DNA from: Myxococcota bacterium
Lineage (GTDB): Bacteria; Myxococcota; UBA727; JABDBI01
Direction of reading: 5' to 3'
NCBI GenBank assembly: GCA_040387835.1
Contig: JAZKCZ010000003.1
Location: 1 to 64,000, forward strand
DNA: 64,000 nt
The notes beneath the pieces are model-generated. The model was given only the letters and a program-made list of their open reading frames with translations. It was not told the origin of the DNA and made no database searches. The translations under genes and the position numbers were made by a program. Positions 1 to 8,470 of the stretch are shown here, piece after piece; the stretch's first letter is position 1, and every line of letters starts with the position of its first letter.

Positions 1-369
<369 letters not shown>

Positions 370-528
370 TTTCTGGCTTAAACTTGTTCTTACTTTTTTA
401 ATTCTCTCGGAATTAACGTTTCATGTTTTATTTCGGTTTCTTATTTGGTTTTCAGAGAGCTTAAAAAGACATTTACTTCGAAGGGCTTTCTGTCCGACTG
501 ACAGCGCCCCGTGTTCGAAGTGAGTGGG
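370..528 (-). other. rRNA operon leader
   Basis: This is the transcribed leader between the rRNA promoter and the 16S 5' end, about 155 nt on the minus strand. It is rich in A/T and has no reading frame of note. A stretch at 460-471 reads TGTCTTTTTAAG on the minus strand and loosely resembles the boxA antitermination element (TGCTCTTTAA) found in rRNA leaders; that match is weak. Confidence 0.5.
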
Positions 529-556
529 ATAATACTCGGATTCTTTCGGACGTCAA
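529..556 (-). promoter_or_regulatory. rRNA promoter (sigma70-type)
   Basis: On the minus strand TTGACG (551-556) and TATTAT (529-534) are separated by 16 bp, a near-consensus -35/-10 pair about 160 nt upstream of the 16S 5' end, as expected for an rRNA operon. There is no competing hexamer pair nearby. The transcription start would lie near 522. Confidence 0.75.
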
Positions 557-817
557 TAGCTGCCCCCGTATTTTTTTTAGGAATCGAAATACTTGTTTAA
601 AATCAGCAGGTTACATGGCGACAACTTTCGAAAAGTATGGAACGCCAAGAGCGTCGATCCTATGCATTCATGAACGATCAGCGATCAGCGCATAATCCCC
701 GATCCAAATACAGCCCGTTCTTAGGCCGTTCTGCGCGATACGTTGATCACCTTTGCGATCACTGGCGACGTAGAACGTGATCGCTTTCAAGCCCTGAGAA
801 GGCCATCTGGTCTCGAT
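557..817. other. intergenic region with GATC-rich inverted repeat
   Basis: No credible gene is seen between the rRNA promoter and the last pentapeptide-repeat gene. The interval contains several GATC motifs and a perfect 8-bp inverted repeat, GCGATCAC (755-762) and GTGATCGC (777-784), with a 14-nt loop. It lies just past the stop of the 818-1711 gene and has no T-run after it, so it is not a standard terminator; it could be an mRNA 3'-end hairpin or a protein site. Confidence 0.4.
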
Positions 818-1711
818 TTAATTGGGCCCGATTGACCAATTTCGCTCCGACTCGCTGTTATTAGGCAGCCCTTCTGCAGGTCCTTCTCCATCTGGGATGT
901 TGCAATCAGCGGCGCCACCGGAGCGATATTGTCCGCCTGGCATTTTAGTTCCACACAGGTGACCTTCCAATAGTCGGATTGATGCTGAGTTTAGTTCTGC
1001 CTGACTTAGATCGGCGCCCCTGAAATTGACGCGTTCCAAGCTGGCATCTCTAAAAGAGGTCTTGGCAATAAACTTGGCGTTAGAGAAGTCAGCGCCATCC
1101 AAGTCTGATTTCTCAAATGATGTGTTCTGAATGATCGCTTCCTGGAAATCTGCTTGTTCTAGACTGCTATTTACAAACTCAACCCAATCGAGATTCGCGT
1201 TCTTGAAATCTACGTCAAATAGGTCTGTTTTGCTGAATTTGACCCTTCTAGCGGTGACGCTCTCAAATTTTGAATCTTTCATCTGACCCTGAGTTACAAG
1301 CGTGTTCTCAATCTTCGCCCCTGCGAAGTTTGCAGCGCGGCTTCGTATGTTATTAAGCCGTACACGGTCAAATTGAGCCGTAGCAAAGTCTGCACCTCCT
1401 AGATCTGAGGCAGTCATGTCTACATATGCGAATCTAGCCCCAGCGAACTTTGCATTTCTGAGATCAGAGCTATGCATGCGAATGAAATCTTTTTCAGTGC
1501 CAATGAACTGGGTCGATTTAAACTGAGCGCCCTTTAGGTGTGCACGATCAAAGCGCTCTCCCGAAGTAAACTTCTGGTTATTGCACTTGGCGCGTGCCGT
1601 TAGAACGCAATTGCCGTTGCCATCTGGGCCCTGAGCATGTCTCACACGTTGAGCCCAAGCGCTGCCTCCTAAAATCAGTGTGAATGCTAGTGTCGAAATT
1701 TTGTAGTTCAT
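818..1711 (-). CDS. secreted pentapeptide-repeat protein
   Basis: This 297-residue protein starts with a clear Sec signal peptide (hydrophobic core at residues 5-18, AWA-Q cleavage near residue 20). After it comes a long run of pentapeptide repeats of the A(D/N)LXX type (for example ADLGGADFATA, ANLDWVEF, ADLSQAEL), covering roughly residues 55-250. Such repeats fold into a right-handed square beta-helix. The tail (from about 250) has two cysteines and is polar. It is the last gene of a leftward operon, 12 bp after the pentapeptide lipoprotein. Most characterised pentapeptide proteins are cytoplasmic, so export is notable. Function unknown; a surface or periplasmic scaffold or binding role is only inference. 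Confidence 0.85.
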   Translation of the reverse strand: MNYKISTLAFTLILGGSAWAQRVRHAQGPDGNGNCVLTARAKCNNQKFTSGERFDRAHLKGAQFKSTQFIGTEKDFIRMHSSDLRNAKFAGARFAYVDMTASDLGGADFATAQFDRVRLNNIRSRAANFAGAKIENTLVTQGQMKDSKFESVTARRVKFSKTDLFDVDFKNANLDWVEFVNSSLEQADFQEAIIQNTSFEKSDLDGADFSNAKFIAKTSFRDASLERVNFRGADLSQAELNSASIRLLEGHLCGTKMPGGQYRSGGAADCNIPDGEGPAEGLPNNSESERNWSIGPN

Positions 1712-1723
1712 AGTTTTCCCCCT

Positions 1724-2530
1724 TTAATTACAGCTGTCGTTATTTACCTGTCCGTTTGATTGAGTCGTGTTGCAGAACACAACGCCAGTTTGGATTGAGT
1801 TGGCGAATGAGCCATTGAATAGGTTTGCCGATGTAAAGTCGACCTGTGTCAAATCGGCGTTGGTGAAGTTGGCGGCGGTTAGATTTACCCCTATAAATAT
1901 GCCCTGGGCCAAGTGAGCCCCGTTCAAGTTTGCGCCGGTCCAGTTTCCCTGAAAGCATTGCGCCTGAGTTAAGATGGCGTTTTCGAATACCGTTGCTTGC
2001 GCTGACACCGTGACACAACTGACGTCTGTGAAATCGGCTCCGGTAAAATTGGCTTTATCGATCGTTGTCTCGTTGATCACTGCTCGGTGCATGATTGCGC
2101 CTCTAAGTACGGCAGAGACAAGGCTTGCTCTCGAAAAATCAGGTTCTGTAACGATCGCATTTAGCCAGGAGCTCGTATCTAGAATCGCCTGATTAAAGAT
2201 GGGCGATTGGCCAAAGGCGTTATCGAAGCTGGCGGCGTTCAGTTTGGCGTTTACAAAGAACGCACCGGTAATGTTGGCTGAATCAAACCTGCTTTGATTT
2301 AGAATCGCGTTGGTAAAATCGGCATTGGTTAGATTTGCACGGGTAAACACTGCCGCTGTTAGATCCTGGTTTCTAAAGCTGACGCCGGTAAGATCGCGTC
2401 CGGTAAAGTCTTTGGTGGCGCCTGCGCCGCCTAAGTATTGGCTATTAGGCGTGAAGACTGAATCATTCAGATCACCACATGCGCTAAACATCAAGATAAC
2501 CGCAGGGATGACAAATAACTTAAAATTCAT
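1724..2530 (-). CDS. pentapeptide-repeat lipoprotein
   Basis: The 268-residue product has a lipoprotein signal: a hydrophobic stretch at residues 4-16 and a lipobox-like FSAC with Cys18. The mature part is almost entirely pentapeptide repeats (ADFTNAI, ANLTNAD, ANLNGAH, ANFTNADLTQVDF), about residues 38-250, predicting a beta-helix. The C-terminus has a CNTT...DSCN cysteine pair. Its start codon overlaps the end of the upstream beta-barrel-like gene by 11 nt, so translation is probably coupled. Ser/Asp after the lipidated Cys does not settle inner versus outer membrane sorting. Function unknown. Confidence 0.85.
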   Translation of the reverse strand: MNFKLFVIPAVILMFSACGDLNDSVFTPNSQYLGGAGATKDFTGRDLTGVSFRNQDLTAAVFTRANLTNADFTNAILNQSRFDSANITGAFFVNAKLNAASFDNAFGQSPIFNQAILDTSSWLNAIVTEPDFSRASLVSAVLRGAIMHRAVINETTIDKANFTGADFTDVSCVTVSAQATVFENAILTQAQCFQGNWTGANLNGAHLAQGIFIGVNLTAANFTNADLTQVDFTSANLFNGSFANSIQTGVVFCNTTQSNGQVNNDSCN

Positions 2531-3083
2531 AAGCCACCCCTACGCTCACCGAGCCTCCGTGGATGGTTCTGCTAACGGGCGATCCTGAAATCAGTGCGTG
2601 GAAAGAGTAGCCTAGCTCGCTGAATACCCCCCAGTGGTTATTGAACAGGTAACGTACGCCGGGAAGGATGGCGAAATGATAGCCCCAGTTTGCGGGACTA
2701 TTGAAGTAGACCGTGGGCCCTGCGAGAAATTGAACGTAAACACCTAAAAAGCCACTGCCCTCGCTGAGGCCGATGGGTAACATGACTCGGGCAGACACAG
2801 ATGGGTCCAATGCGTAAGTACTCGACTGATAGTAGCCAGCGATCTGTCCGCCTAGTTGCAAAGTGTTCGCGATCTTGCCGGCTCCAATTGGTAGATTGAA
2901 GCCTAGGGATAAGCCTGGACCCACCCAATTGCTGCCAAATAATTGAGTAAGCTTAAAAGTAAACTCCGCCGTTTCTTCGCGAATCGGCTTTTTGACCTCA
3001 GGTTCCAAAAAGCTGATTCGGGCTGTCTGAGCCACGCTTGCGCAGGAAAAACCCAGGAACATGGCCAGACAAAAATGTCTCAT
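2520..3083 (-). CDS. predicted outer-membrane beta-barrel-like protein
   Basis: A 187-residue protein with an N-terminal signal peptide (hydrophobic to about residue 18, SVAQ cleavage). The rest alternates polar and hydrophobic residues, is rich in Gly and aromatic residues, and ends in Phe (VGVAYEF), as in small outer-membrane beta-barrels whose last strand ends in an aromatic residue. Motifs such as GPGLSLGFNLPIG and LGVYVQFLAGP fit amphipathic strands. It sits between two pentapeptide-repeat genes in the same operon and overlaps the next gene. It could anchor or export the repeat proteins, but that is inference from context only. Confidence 0.7.
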   Translation of the reverse strand: MRHFCLAMFLGFSCASVAQTARISFLEPEVKKPIREETAEFTFKLTQLFGSNWVGPGLSLGFNLPIGAGKIANTLQLGGQIAGYYQSSTYALDPSVSARVMLPIGLSEGSGFLGVYVQFLAGPTVYFNSPANWGYHFAILPGVRYLFNNHWGVFSELGYSFHALISGSPVSRTIHGGSVSVGVAYEF

Positions 3084-3132
3084 AAATATACAATATCAAA
3101 CGACTCGGGATGAGTTCAAGCAATCGTTGAAA

Positions 3133-4059
3133 TTATTTGGCATAACATTGATTTAGTGCTGAACTCCAGCGGCATATCGAAGCGGAATCGCATGCTTTCT
3201 TTTCCGAGAAGGTGCACTGGCTTAGACATTTGTCCTGCTTCCACTGGCAGATTTGACCCGAACCTTCGCAAATATCTTTTTCTGCCAGCTCGCCGCAGCA
3301 ATCGAGCATCTTTTGTCCTTCGCATGAAGACGATCGATGCAATTCACCCTCTGTATCCACGGCAAAGCAGGCGCGCTGCTTAACTTGCTTTTGATCCAAG
3401 TCGCTCAATTTGGCATGGGTCATCCGGATGCCGTTAAAGTTCGCTTGCCCCAAACTGGCTCCTTCTAATTGTATGGAACCAGCGAAGACGGCGCACTCAA
3501 ACTGCGCGCTAGAAAGTTTCGCGCGCTTAAAATTGACGCCCTCTATATGTGCATGCGCGAAATTAGCGCGGGCCGCATTACTGGAAACCAAGTTTAAATC
3601 AACAATTTGAGCGTTGTTTAGCTTGGCATCAGGAAGTCTTGCACCACTCATATCCACATGCGTTAGGGCAGATTTGGAGAAATTTGCTTTAGCCAAGCTT
3701 GCGCCTTTGAAGCTCGAGTCACTGATCTTGGTATGATAGAAATTGGCCCCGCGACCAATAATCCTGTCTAAATGAGAATGCTCTATCTCAGCATCAGTAA
3801 AATCCGCATCTTGAAAATCGGTCCCCTTGGCGGATACATAGTCTAACTTGGCTTGCGTAAACTTGCTGGATTTAAACTTCATGCCGTTCAAATTTATTAG
3901 CGAGCCGCTAGTTCCTTTAAAACTTTGCTCTGCGCAGTCGGACTTAACTTTGACAACACACAGTTTTTCTTCAAGGTTTTTGCCAATCGTTTTTATCGAC
4001 CTTTCTTCCCCTGCCAGCACTGTCAGGGCAAACATAGCGGGAATCCAGAGCTTTCTCAT
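3133..4059 (-). CDS. secreted pentapeptide-repeat protein with Cys-rich tail
   Basis: I place the start at the ATG at 4059, because MRKLWIPAMFALTVLAGEE is a good signal peptide; an upstream ATG at 4095 would put 12 charged residues before it. Of about 308 residues, the central two thirds are pentapeptide repeats (ADFTDAEIEHSHL, ANFSKSALTHVDM, ANFAHAHIEGVNF). The last 80 residues are Cys-rich, with a CC pair and two similar IC(Q/R)W...C units. That tail probably forms disulfides and resembles small binding modules, but I do not recognise the family. It is the first gene of the pentapeptide operon, 49 bp upstream of the beta-barrel-like gene. Confidence 0.8.
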   Translation of the reverse strand: MRKLWIPAMFALTVLAGEERSIKTIGKNLEEKLCVVKVKSDCAEQSFKGTSGSLINLNGMKFKSSKFTQAKLDYVSAKGTDFQDADFTDAEIEHSHLDRIIGRGANFYHTKISDSSFKGASLAKANFSKSALTHVDMSGARLPDAKLNNAQIVDLNLVSSNAARANFAHAHIEGVNFKRAKLSSAQFECAVFAGSIQLEGASLGQANFNGIRMTHAKLSDLDQKQVKQRACFAVDTEGELHRSSSCEGQKMLDCCGELAEKDICEGSGQICQWKQDKCLSQCTFSEKKACDSASICRWSSALNQCYAK

Positions 4060-4099
4060 TAATCCAAGGTAACAACGATTCCAAATTGATTTCAATCGA

Positions 4100-4116
4100 A
4101 ACTATAAACTATAGTT
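4100..4116. promoter_or_regulatory. palindromic operator-like site in divergent promoter region
   Basis: AACTATA-AAC-TATAGTT is a perfect 7+3+7 inverted repeat between the divergent starts of the pentapeptide operon (4059) and the secreted helical-repeat gene (4122). TATAGT can be read as a -10-like hexamer on both strands. It may be a regulator site or overlapping -10 elements; no good -35 was seen. Confidence 0.35.
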
Positions 4117-4121
4117 AGTTA

Positions 4122-5480
4122 ATGAGAGCAGCATTGCTCATATTTATATATTCTACCCTCTGTGCAGGCAGCGCAGCACCCCTCCGGGAGCAAGCCAACG
4201 CGCTGGGGGACAGAATCGATGCCATTCAAGACTTTTTGCAAAAGCAGCGAACTCTTAAGACGGACGACCTGTTTGCAATCGCTCAATCTTTCCTACGTGC
4301 CTTTCCAATAAGCACTGAGGGGGCTGAGCCAAAAACGGCAGGGGCATACGCAAAAGCTCGGGCTCTCTTTCTGTCGGGCAAATTTGAGCAGTCCCAAGCA
4401 ATATTGCTGAATCTTCCCAAAGCTGAGCGTTATGAATTCCAGCGCGTTTACCTACTGGCCGCAATTAAAGTGCATCAGGGCCAGTTAGACGCAGCTAGCA
4501 AATTGTTTGCATCGATGGCTTATCTTACCCCCCGCGATCGATCGGATATCGAGGTGCAACGCCTCGCATTGAAAGCCACTGGCATGATCGCTGAGGAGCA
4601 ACATCAAGACGAGCTTGCTTTACGAATTTATGAGAAATTAGGTGACTGTGAATATGAACAGGCCAGAATTTATCTGGCACAAAATAATTTTCGTGCCGCG
4701 ATGGCTCTCTTAACTAAGCTTCAAACTAGGCTTGCTGAGCGCCCTGAAACCTGGATAAATGACCAAGAAAGCATGCGCTCGCTTTTTCACATTCAAAACC
4801 GACTCATCACCGATCAAGAGGGCCTCGCAATGGCCAGGAATCACTATAATGATTTAGGCGCTGAGCTTTCAGGCTGGTTTGGACTATTACAGGAAAGATT
4901 GGATGAACTAGCCAAGCCCCAGCTTGAAATCCCGATTGTATGTCATCCCGGGACAGACGATTGCTTGGTAACTATCGCCTTGGATGAGAAAGTTTTGCTA
5001 GATCGCCAGGCTGTTTCGCCAAACATGATGGCAACTTTGCCGGTGGACTTTGGGACCCATCAGTTCTCGATTAACCAGCAAGCTTACTGGTTAACAGTTT
5101 CGCTTAGCAAAGATTTCCAAGCTGATTTTGTTTTTATGGACACTAAGCATGAGCGCCCTCAAACGGATTTAACATATGTGAGCAAGCTTCATGAGATGAT
5201 TGGCCTCTCCCAGGCAACGAGCCAACAGCTTTCAGGCGATCAAAATACCACCTTCAATGAACTGAAACTCGGCTTAGAAGCATTAAGCGCAAAAGTTGCC
5301 CATGCTCAAAAATTAGAAGCATCTAGTTTAAGGCCCGAGTTAGCGCGTTACCTGAAGCAAATTGACGGTGAGATTCTACTCATTACATCCCAGGCCAATA
5401 TTTTTCAGTCCGAAACAAGCGTTCAGCGTGAAGCAACCATTATCAAAGAAAAGAATGTAAAGCTAAAGATGCCAGATTAA
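4122..5480 (+). CDS. secreted TPR-like helical-repeat protein, function unknown
   Basis: A 452-residue protein with an N-terminal signal peptide (about residues 1-18, AGSA-AP). Residues about 70-240 are helical with TPR-like spacing (AYAKARALFLSGKFEQSQAI, ALRIYEKLGDCEYEQARIYL, FRAAMALLTKL). Residues about 265-345 look like a small beta domain with a Cys pair (CHPGTDDC), and the last 100 residues are helical, possibly coiled coil. It is divergent from the pentapeptide operon and shares the palindromic intergenic site. No enzymatic motif is visible. A periplasmic protein-protein interaction role is plausible but unproven. Confidence 0.65.
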   Translation: MRAALLIFIYSTLCAGSAAPLREQANALGDRIDAIQDFLQKQRTLKTDDLFAIAQSFLRAFPISTEGAEPKTAGAYAKARALFLSGKFEQSQAILLNLPKAERYEFQRVYLLAAIKVHQGQLDAASKLFASMAYLTPRDRSDIEVQRLALKATGMIAEEQHQDELALRIYEKLGDCEYEQARIYLAQNNFRAAMALLTKLQTRLAERPETWINDQESMRSLFHIQNRLITDQEGLAMARNHYNDLGAELSGWFGLLQERLDELAKPQLEIPIVCHPGTDDCLVTIALDEKVLLDRQAVSPNMMATLPVDFGTHQFSINQQAYWLTVSLSKDFQADFVFMDTKHERPQTDLTYVSKLHEMIGLSQATSQQLSGDQNTTFNELKLGLEALSAKVAHAQKLEASSLRPELARYLKQIDGEILLITSQANIFQSETSVQREATIIKEKNVKLKMPD

Positions 5481-5482
5481 CG

Positions 5483-6442
5483 TTAGCTTACGGGCCGTAA
5501 CCGCAAATCAATTCCAACCCGTCCTAAGAAATGACCCATATATCTCACTAAATCCAGCAGCCCTTCCTCAGACAACTGATCAACTCGCTTTTGCAATATC
5601 TCCTGTACGCCCGATGCATCGCAAATTCCTTGGCATCGCTTTCGAAAACTTTCCAACATGTCCACAGGATAAGTTCTTCTAATCCCCAGTGGTCCTGTAT
5701 CGTCCGTCTTCGACAAAGAAGACGATGGCTCCGATGGATACAACTGGATCGCCCACGCCGATAAAGAATGAAGCAAAGCCGCTATTCTCTCGTCTTCATA
5801 CCGACAGAAATAGCCAAAATAACAGCTTTGAGCAGCCTTAATATCAACGAATGTCTGGTCCAGCGTTCCTTGAAACAACTTAAGATGCGCCTGATTGAGC
5901 TCTTTGATCATCTCAGCGTCCTTTTCTTTACGAGCGACTTCATTTTTTTTTGGCTGAGACCAGAAGGTTTCGCCCAAAGAAACATCGCGAGCGATGGCTC
6001 GAGCCACGGTTGCAACCGCTAATTTATTGGCGGTGCCAGCGGCAATCGCAGCCGGGGCGTTGCGTTCCTTAGAATACTTCTTAAACAGCCGGTCCAAAGT
6101 ATATACAGACAAAAAAACCCAAACAAGTAGCAATGGTGCCCACTCCCGTAAACTTTCTGAACTGGAAACATCGGGGAGTAGTCCCGGAGCCAAGATAACT
6201 TTGATAAATAAATTAGCCACGCCCCATGTAGCTGCTCCCAGCGTTTTCAAACGGCGGTCACGAACACTCTCGGCAGCACTCAAGTTTTCCCAGGGCTTTA
6301 TACGGTAGTCAAGGCTGGCGCATACACTCAGCAGCAACACTGTAGGCGCCCAACCCGAATTCCAGGCATACTCAAACGAGCCAGGTTGGGAGAAATGGGT
6401 TAGAAGAGAAGCCATCAATACGACAGCTCCAATTTTCAGCAT
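5483..6442 (-). CDS. membrane protein of unknown function
   Basis: About 319 residues with three predicted membrane segments in the first 120 residues (near 3-16, 33-43 and 102-118) followed by a soluble, charged region of about 200 residues with two nearby Cys (QSCYFGYFC). A GTG at 6445 immediately precedes the ATG at 6442 and either could start translation. The start overlaps the stop of the upstream secreted-protein gene, so the two are coupled. It meets the 4122-5480 gene tail to tail with 2 bp between stops. I do not recognise the family. Confidence 0.6.
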   Translation of the reverse strand: MLKIGAVVLMASLLTHFSQPGSFEYAWNSGWAPTVLLLSVCASLDYRIKPWENLSAAESVRDRRLKTLGAATWGVANLFIKVILAPGLLPDVSSSESLREWAPLLLVWVFLSVYTLDRLFKKYSKERNAPAAIAAGTANKLAVATVARAIARDVSLGETFWSQPKKNEVARKEKDAEMIKELNQAHLKLFQGTLDQTFVDIKAAQSCYFGYFCRYEDERIAALLHSLSAWAIQLYPSEPSSSLSKTDDTGPLGIRRTYPVDMLESFRKRCQGICDASGVQEILQKRVDQLSEEGLLDLVRYMGHFLGRVGIDLRLRPVS

Positions 6443-6915
6443 CACAGAAATTTTTCCGAAATTACGATGTTCATTTTGCGAGCGAACTTACTAAAATATT
6501 TCGCCCGAGCATTCTGTTGATGACTTATAAGTTCATTTAAATGGTTTTGAAATTCGTTCACAACCACTTTGCTCGCACAATGGCTAGCGTAATCGGCCGC
6601 GAGCTTATCTAACAAGGCATGGGCTCTCCACGCCGGAGAGTCTTTAGGGGGATTATCTTCAGGATAAACAGGTTCAATGGAATCAGCCAGCTCGAGCAGA
6701 CGCCTTGCTATCGTATTTTCATCACTTCTAAAATAGCCCACGGACTTGGCCAGATCATTCGAGCAATTTTTAAGCTGGTTATGCAGGTAGTTTTCCTTCA
6801 GCTCTTCGGCTATCTTCGCTGCTCTTAAAACAACACTGATATCAACAGTGCCATTTGGTCCTGCAAACGCGTGATTCATAAATAGAAAACAAATTAAAAC
6901 AAGAATTCTAAACAT
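6442..6915 (-). CDS. small secreted helical protein, function unknown
   Basis: A 157-residue protein with a signal peptide (MFRILVLICFLFMNHAFAG, cleavage after AFA). The mature part is largely helical and charged, with two Cys (NCSND and SHCASK). It is translationally coupled to the downstream membrane-protein gene, so the two products may act together at the envelope. No known domain is recognised. Confidence 0.6.
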   Translation of the reverse strand: MFRILVLICFLFMNHAFAGPNGTVDISVVLRAAKIAEELKENYLHNQLKNCSNDLAKSVGYFRSDENTIARRLLELADSIEPVYPEDNPPKDSPAWRAHALLDKLAADYASHCASKVVVNEFQNHLNELISHQQNARAKYFSKFARKMNIVISEKFL

Positions 6916-6979
6916 ACCTAAACTTTACGTCGATTTTTATTTTTTTCAACAGTTTATTTAAAGCACGCATAGACACTAG

Positions 6980-8386
6980 TTAACGTCCTGAATGATCCAG
7001 GTCTACGAAGCGCGTAATGTTATTAAAGAAGCGCAACTCGAACTGACCTGTAGGCCCGTTACGGTTTTTGGCAATAATGATCTCAGCAACGCCCTGCTTA
7101 TCTTCCGGCGTTTTATCGCGTAAGTAATACTCTTCACGGTACAAGAAAGCAATAATATCCGCATCCTGCTCAATCGCACCGGATTCACGCAAATCGCTCA
7201 TCATCGGGCGCTTATCCGTTCTCGATTCAACCCCACGATTCAGCTGGGACAAAGCAATCACCGGGATTTTAAGTTCGCGAGCAATGCTCTTAAGGCCTTT
7301 GGAGATTTCAGCCACTTCCGTAGCCTTGTTGTCGTAGCCTTCTGGGCCCGTCATAAGCTGCAAATAATCGACGATCACCAGTTTGACGTCATGCCTGAGA
7401 GCCATCCTTCGGCACTTGTTACGCATTTCGGCGATCGATAGCGCTGGGGTCTCATCTATATATAGAGGGGCTTCGCCTAAATGACCGGCAGCGGCGACCA
7501 GTTGAGCAAACTCGTTTCGCTGGACCATACCCCTTCGAAGGTTGGATAAATCGATGCGAGCTTCCGAACCGATCAAACGGTGAACCAACTGCTCTGCACC
7601 CATTTCTAAAGAGAAAAAGGCCACCGGTGTTTTGCTATGCATGGCCACATGGGCGGCAACGTTCAAAGTAAACGCTGTTTTCCCCATCGAAGGTCTTGCG
7701 GCCACAACAATGAGTTCGCCCGGTTGCAAGCCACTGGTTAAGCGATCAAAATCGGCGAAGCCAGAAGACAGACCCACCAAATGGGTCTTGTTGTTAAACA
7801 TCAACTCCAGGCGTTTCATCGCCAGGCTGACCAGTTCTTGAATCGGGATCATCCCCTTTTGGGACACTTCATCTCTGATTTGTAAGATAACCCGTTCGGC
7901 TTCATCGATTACATCAACGACTTTGCGATCCTGACGATACGAAGACTGCACTACTTTGGTAGCAGCAGAGATTAACTTACGCAGCGTGGATTTATCTTTA
8001 ACCAGCTTGGCATATGCGCCCACATGAGCGGAAGTCGGAAACAATGTCTCCAAACCAGCCACAAATGGCGGCCCGCCAACTTGATCCAACTTTTGAGCCT
8101 GGATCAGCTCATCCACCACCGTAATGGTATTAACGGGTTGGTGATCTGCTGCTAGCGATTGCATCGCCGCGTATACAGCCGCGTGAGCAGGATGATAAAA
8201 ATCGTCAGCCCGCAGGCCTTCCATGTTCACTTGTTCAAAAGCTTCGCCGTCAATGAGCAGCGAGCACAAAGTACCGCGCTCAGCATCCAGTGCATGCGGC
8301 GGCTGGCGCCCGTGCAAGCTGCTGAGCTGCAATGAGGTATCAGAATCCGATGAAGGCTTTTGGGTATCCATTTCTTGATTAAACAT
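6980..8386 (-). CDS. dnaB: replicative DNA helicase DnaB
   Basis: A 468-residue hexameric helicase that unwinds DNA 5'-3' at the replication fork and loads primase. The N-terminal domain (about residues 28-130) begins with the typical PPHALDAERGTL stretch. The RecA-like domain carries Walker A ARPSMGKT (230-237), an FFSLEM motif, Walker B-like VKLVIVDYLQLM, SQLNRGVESR and the DLRESGAIEQDAD segment. There is no intein. An alternative ATG lies five codons in. Length and motif order are normal. It is monocistronic or leads into the small secreted-protein gene 64 bp downstream. Confidence 0.97.
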   Translation of the reverse strand: MFNQEMDTQKPSSDSDTSLQLSSLHGRQPPHALDAERGTLCSLLIDGEAFEQVNMEGLRADDFYHPAHAAVYAAMQSLAADHQPVNTITVVDELIQAQKLDQVGGPPFVAGLETLFPTSAHVGAYAKLVKDKSTLRKLISAATKVVQSSYRQDRKVVDVIDEAERVILQIRDEVSQKGMIPIQELVSLAMKRLELMFNNKTHLVGLSSGFADFDRLTSGLQPGELIVVAARPSMGKTAFTLNVAAHVAMHSKTPVAFFSLEMGAEQLVHRLIGSEARIDLSNLRRGMVQRNEFAQLVAAAGHLGEAPLYIDETPALSIAEMRNKCRRMALRHDVKLVIVDYLQLMTGPEGYDNKATEVAEISKGLKSIARELKIPVIALSQLNRGVESRTDKRPMMSDLRESGAIEQDADIIAFLYREEYYLRDKTPEDKQGVAEIIIAKNRNGPTGQFELRFFNNITRFVDLDHSGR

Positions 8387-8470
8387 TTAATTCACTAGCG
8401 TTTATGAGCCGCTCACCTCTAATTGCCTGTTTGAGCCTCACCTGACAAGGGGGGAGCCCGCCCTCAAAGC

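Noticed and set aside
818-4095. Regularly repeated short DNA units that could look like an array or CRISPR
   Set aside because: The periodicity is that of codons for pentapeptide repeats; units are not identical and there are no spacers.
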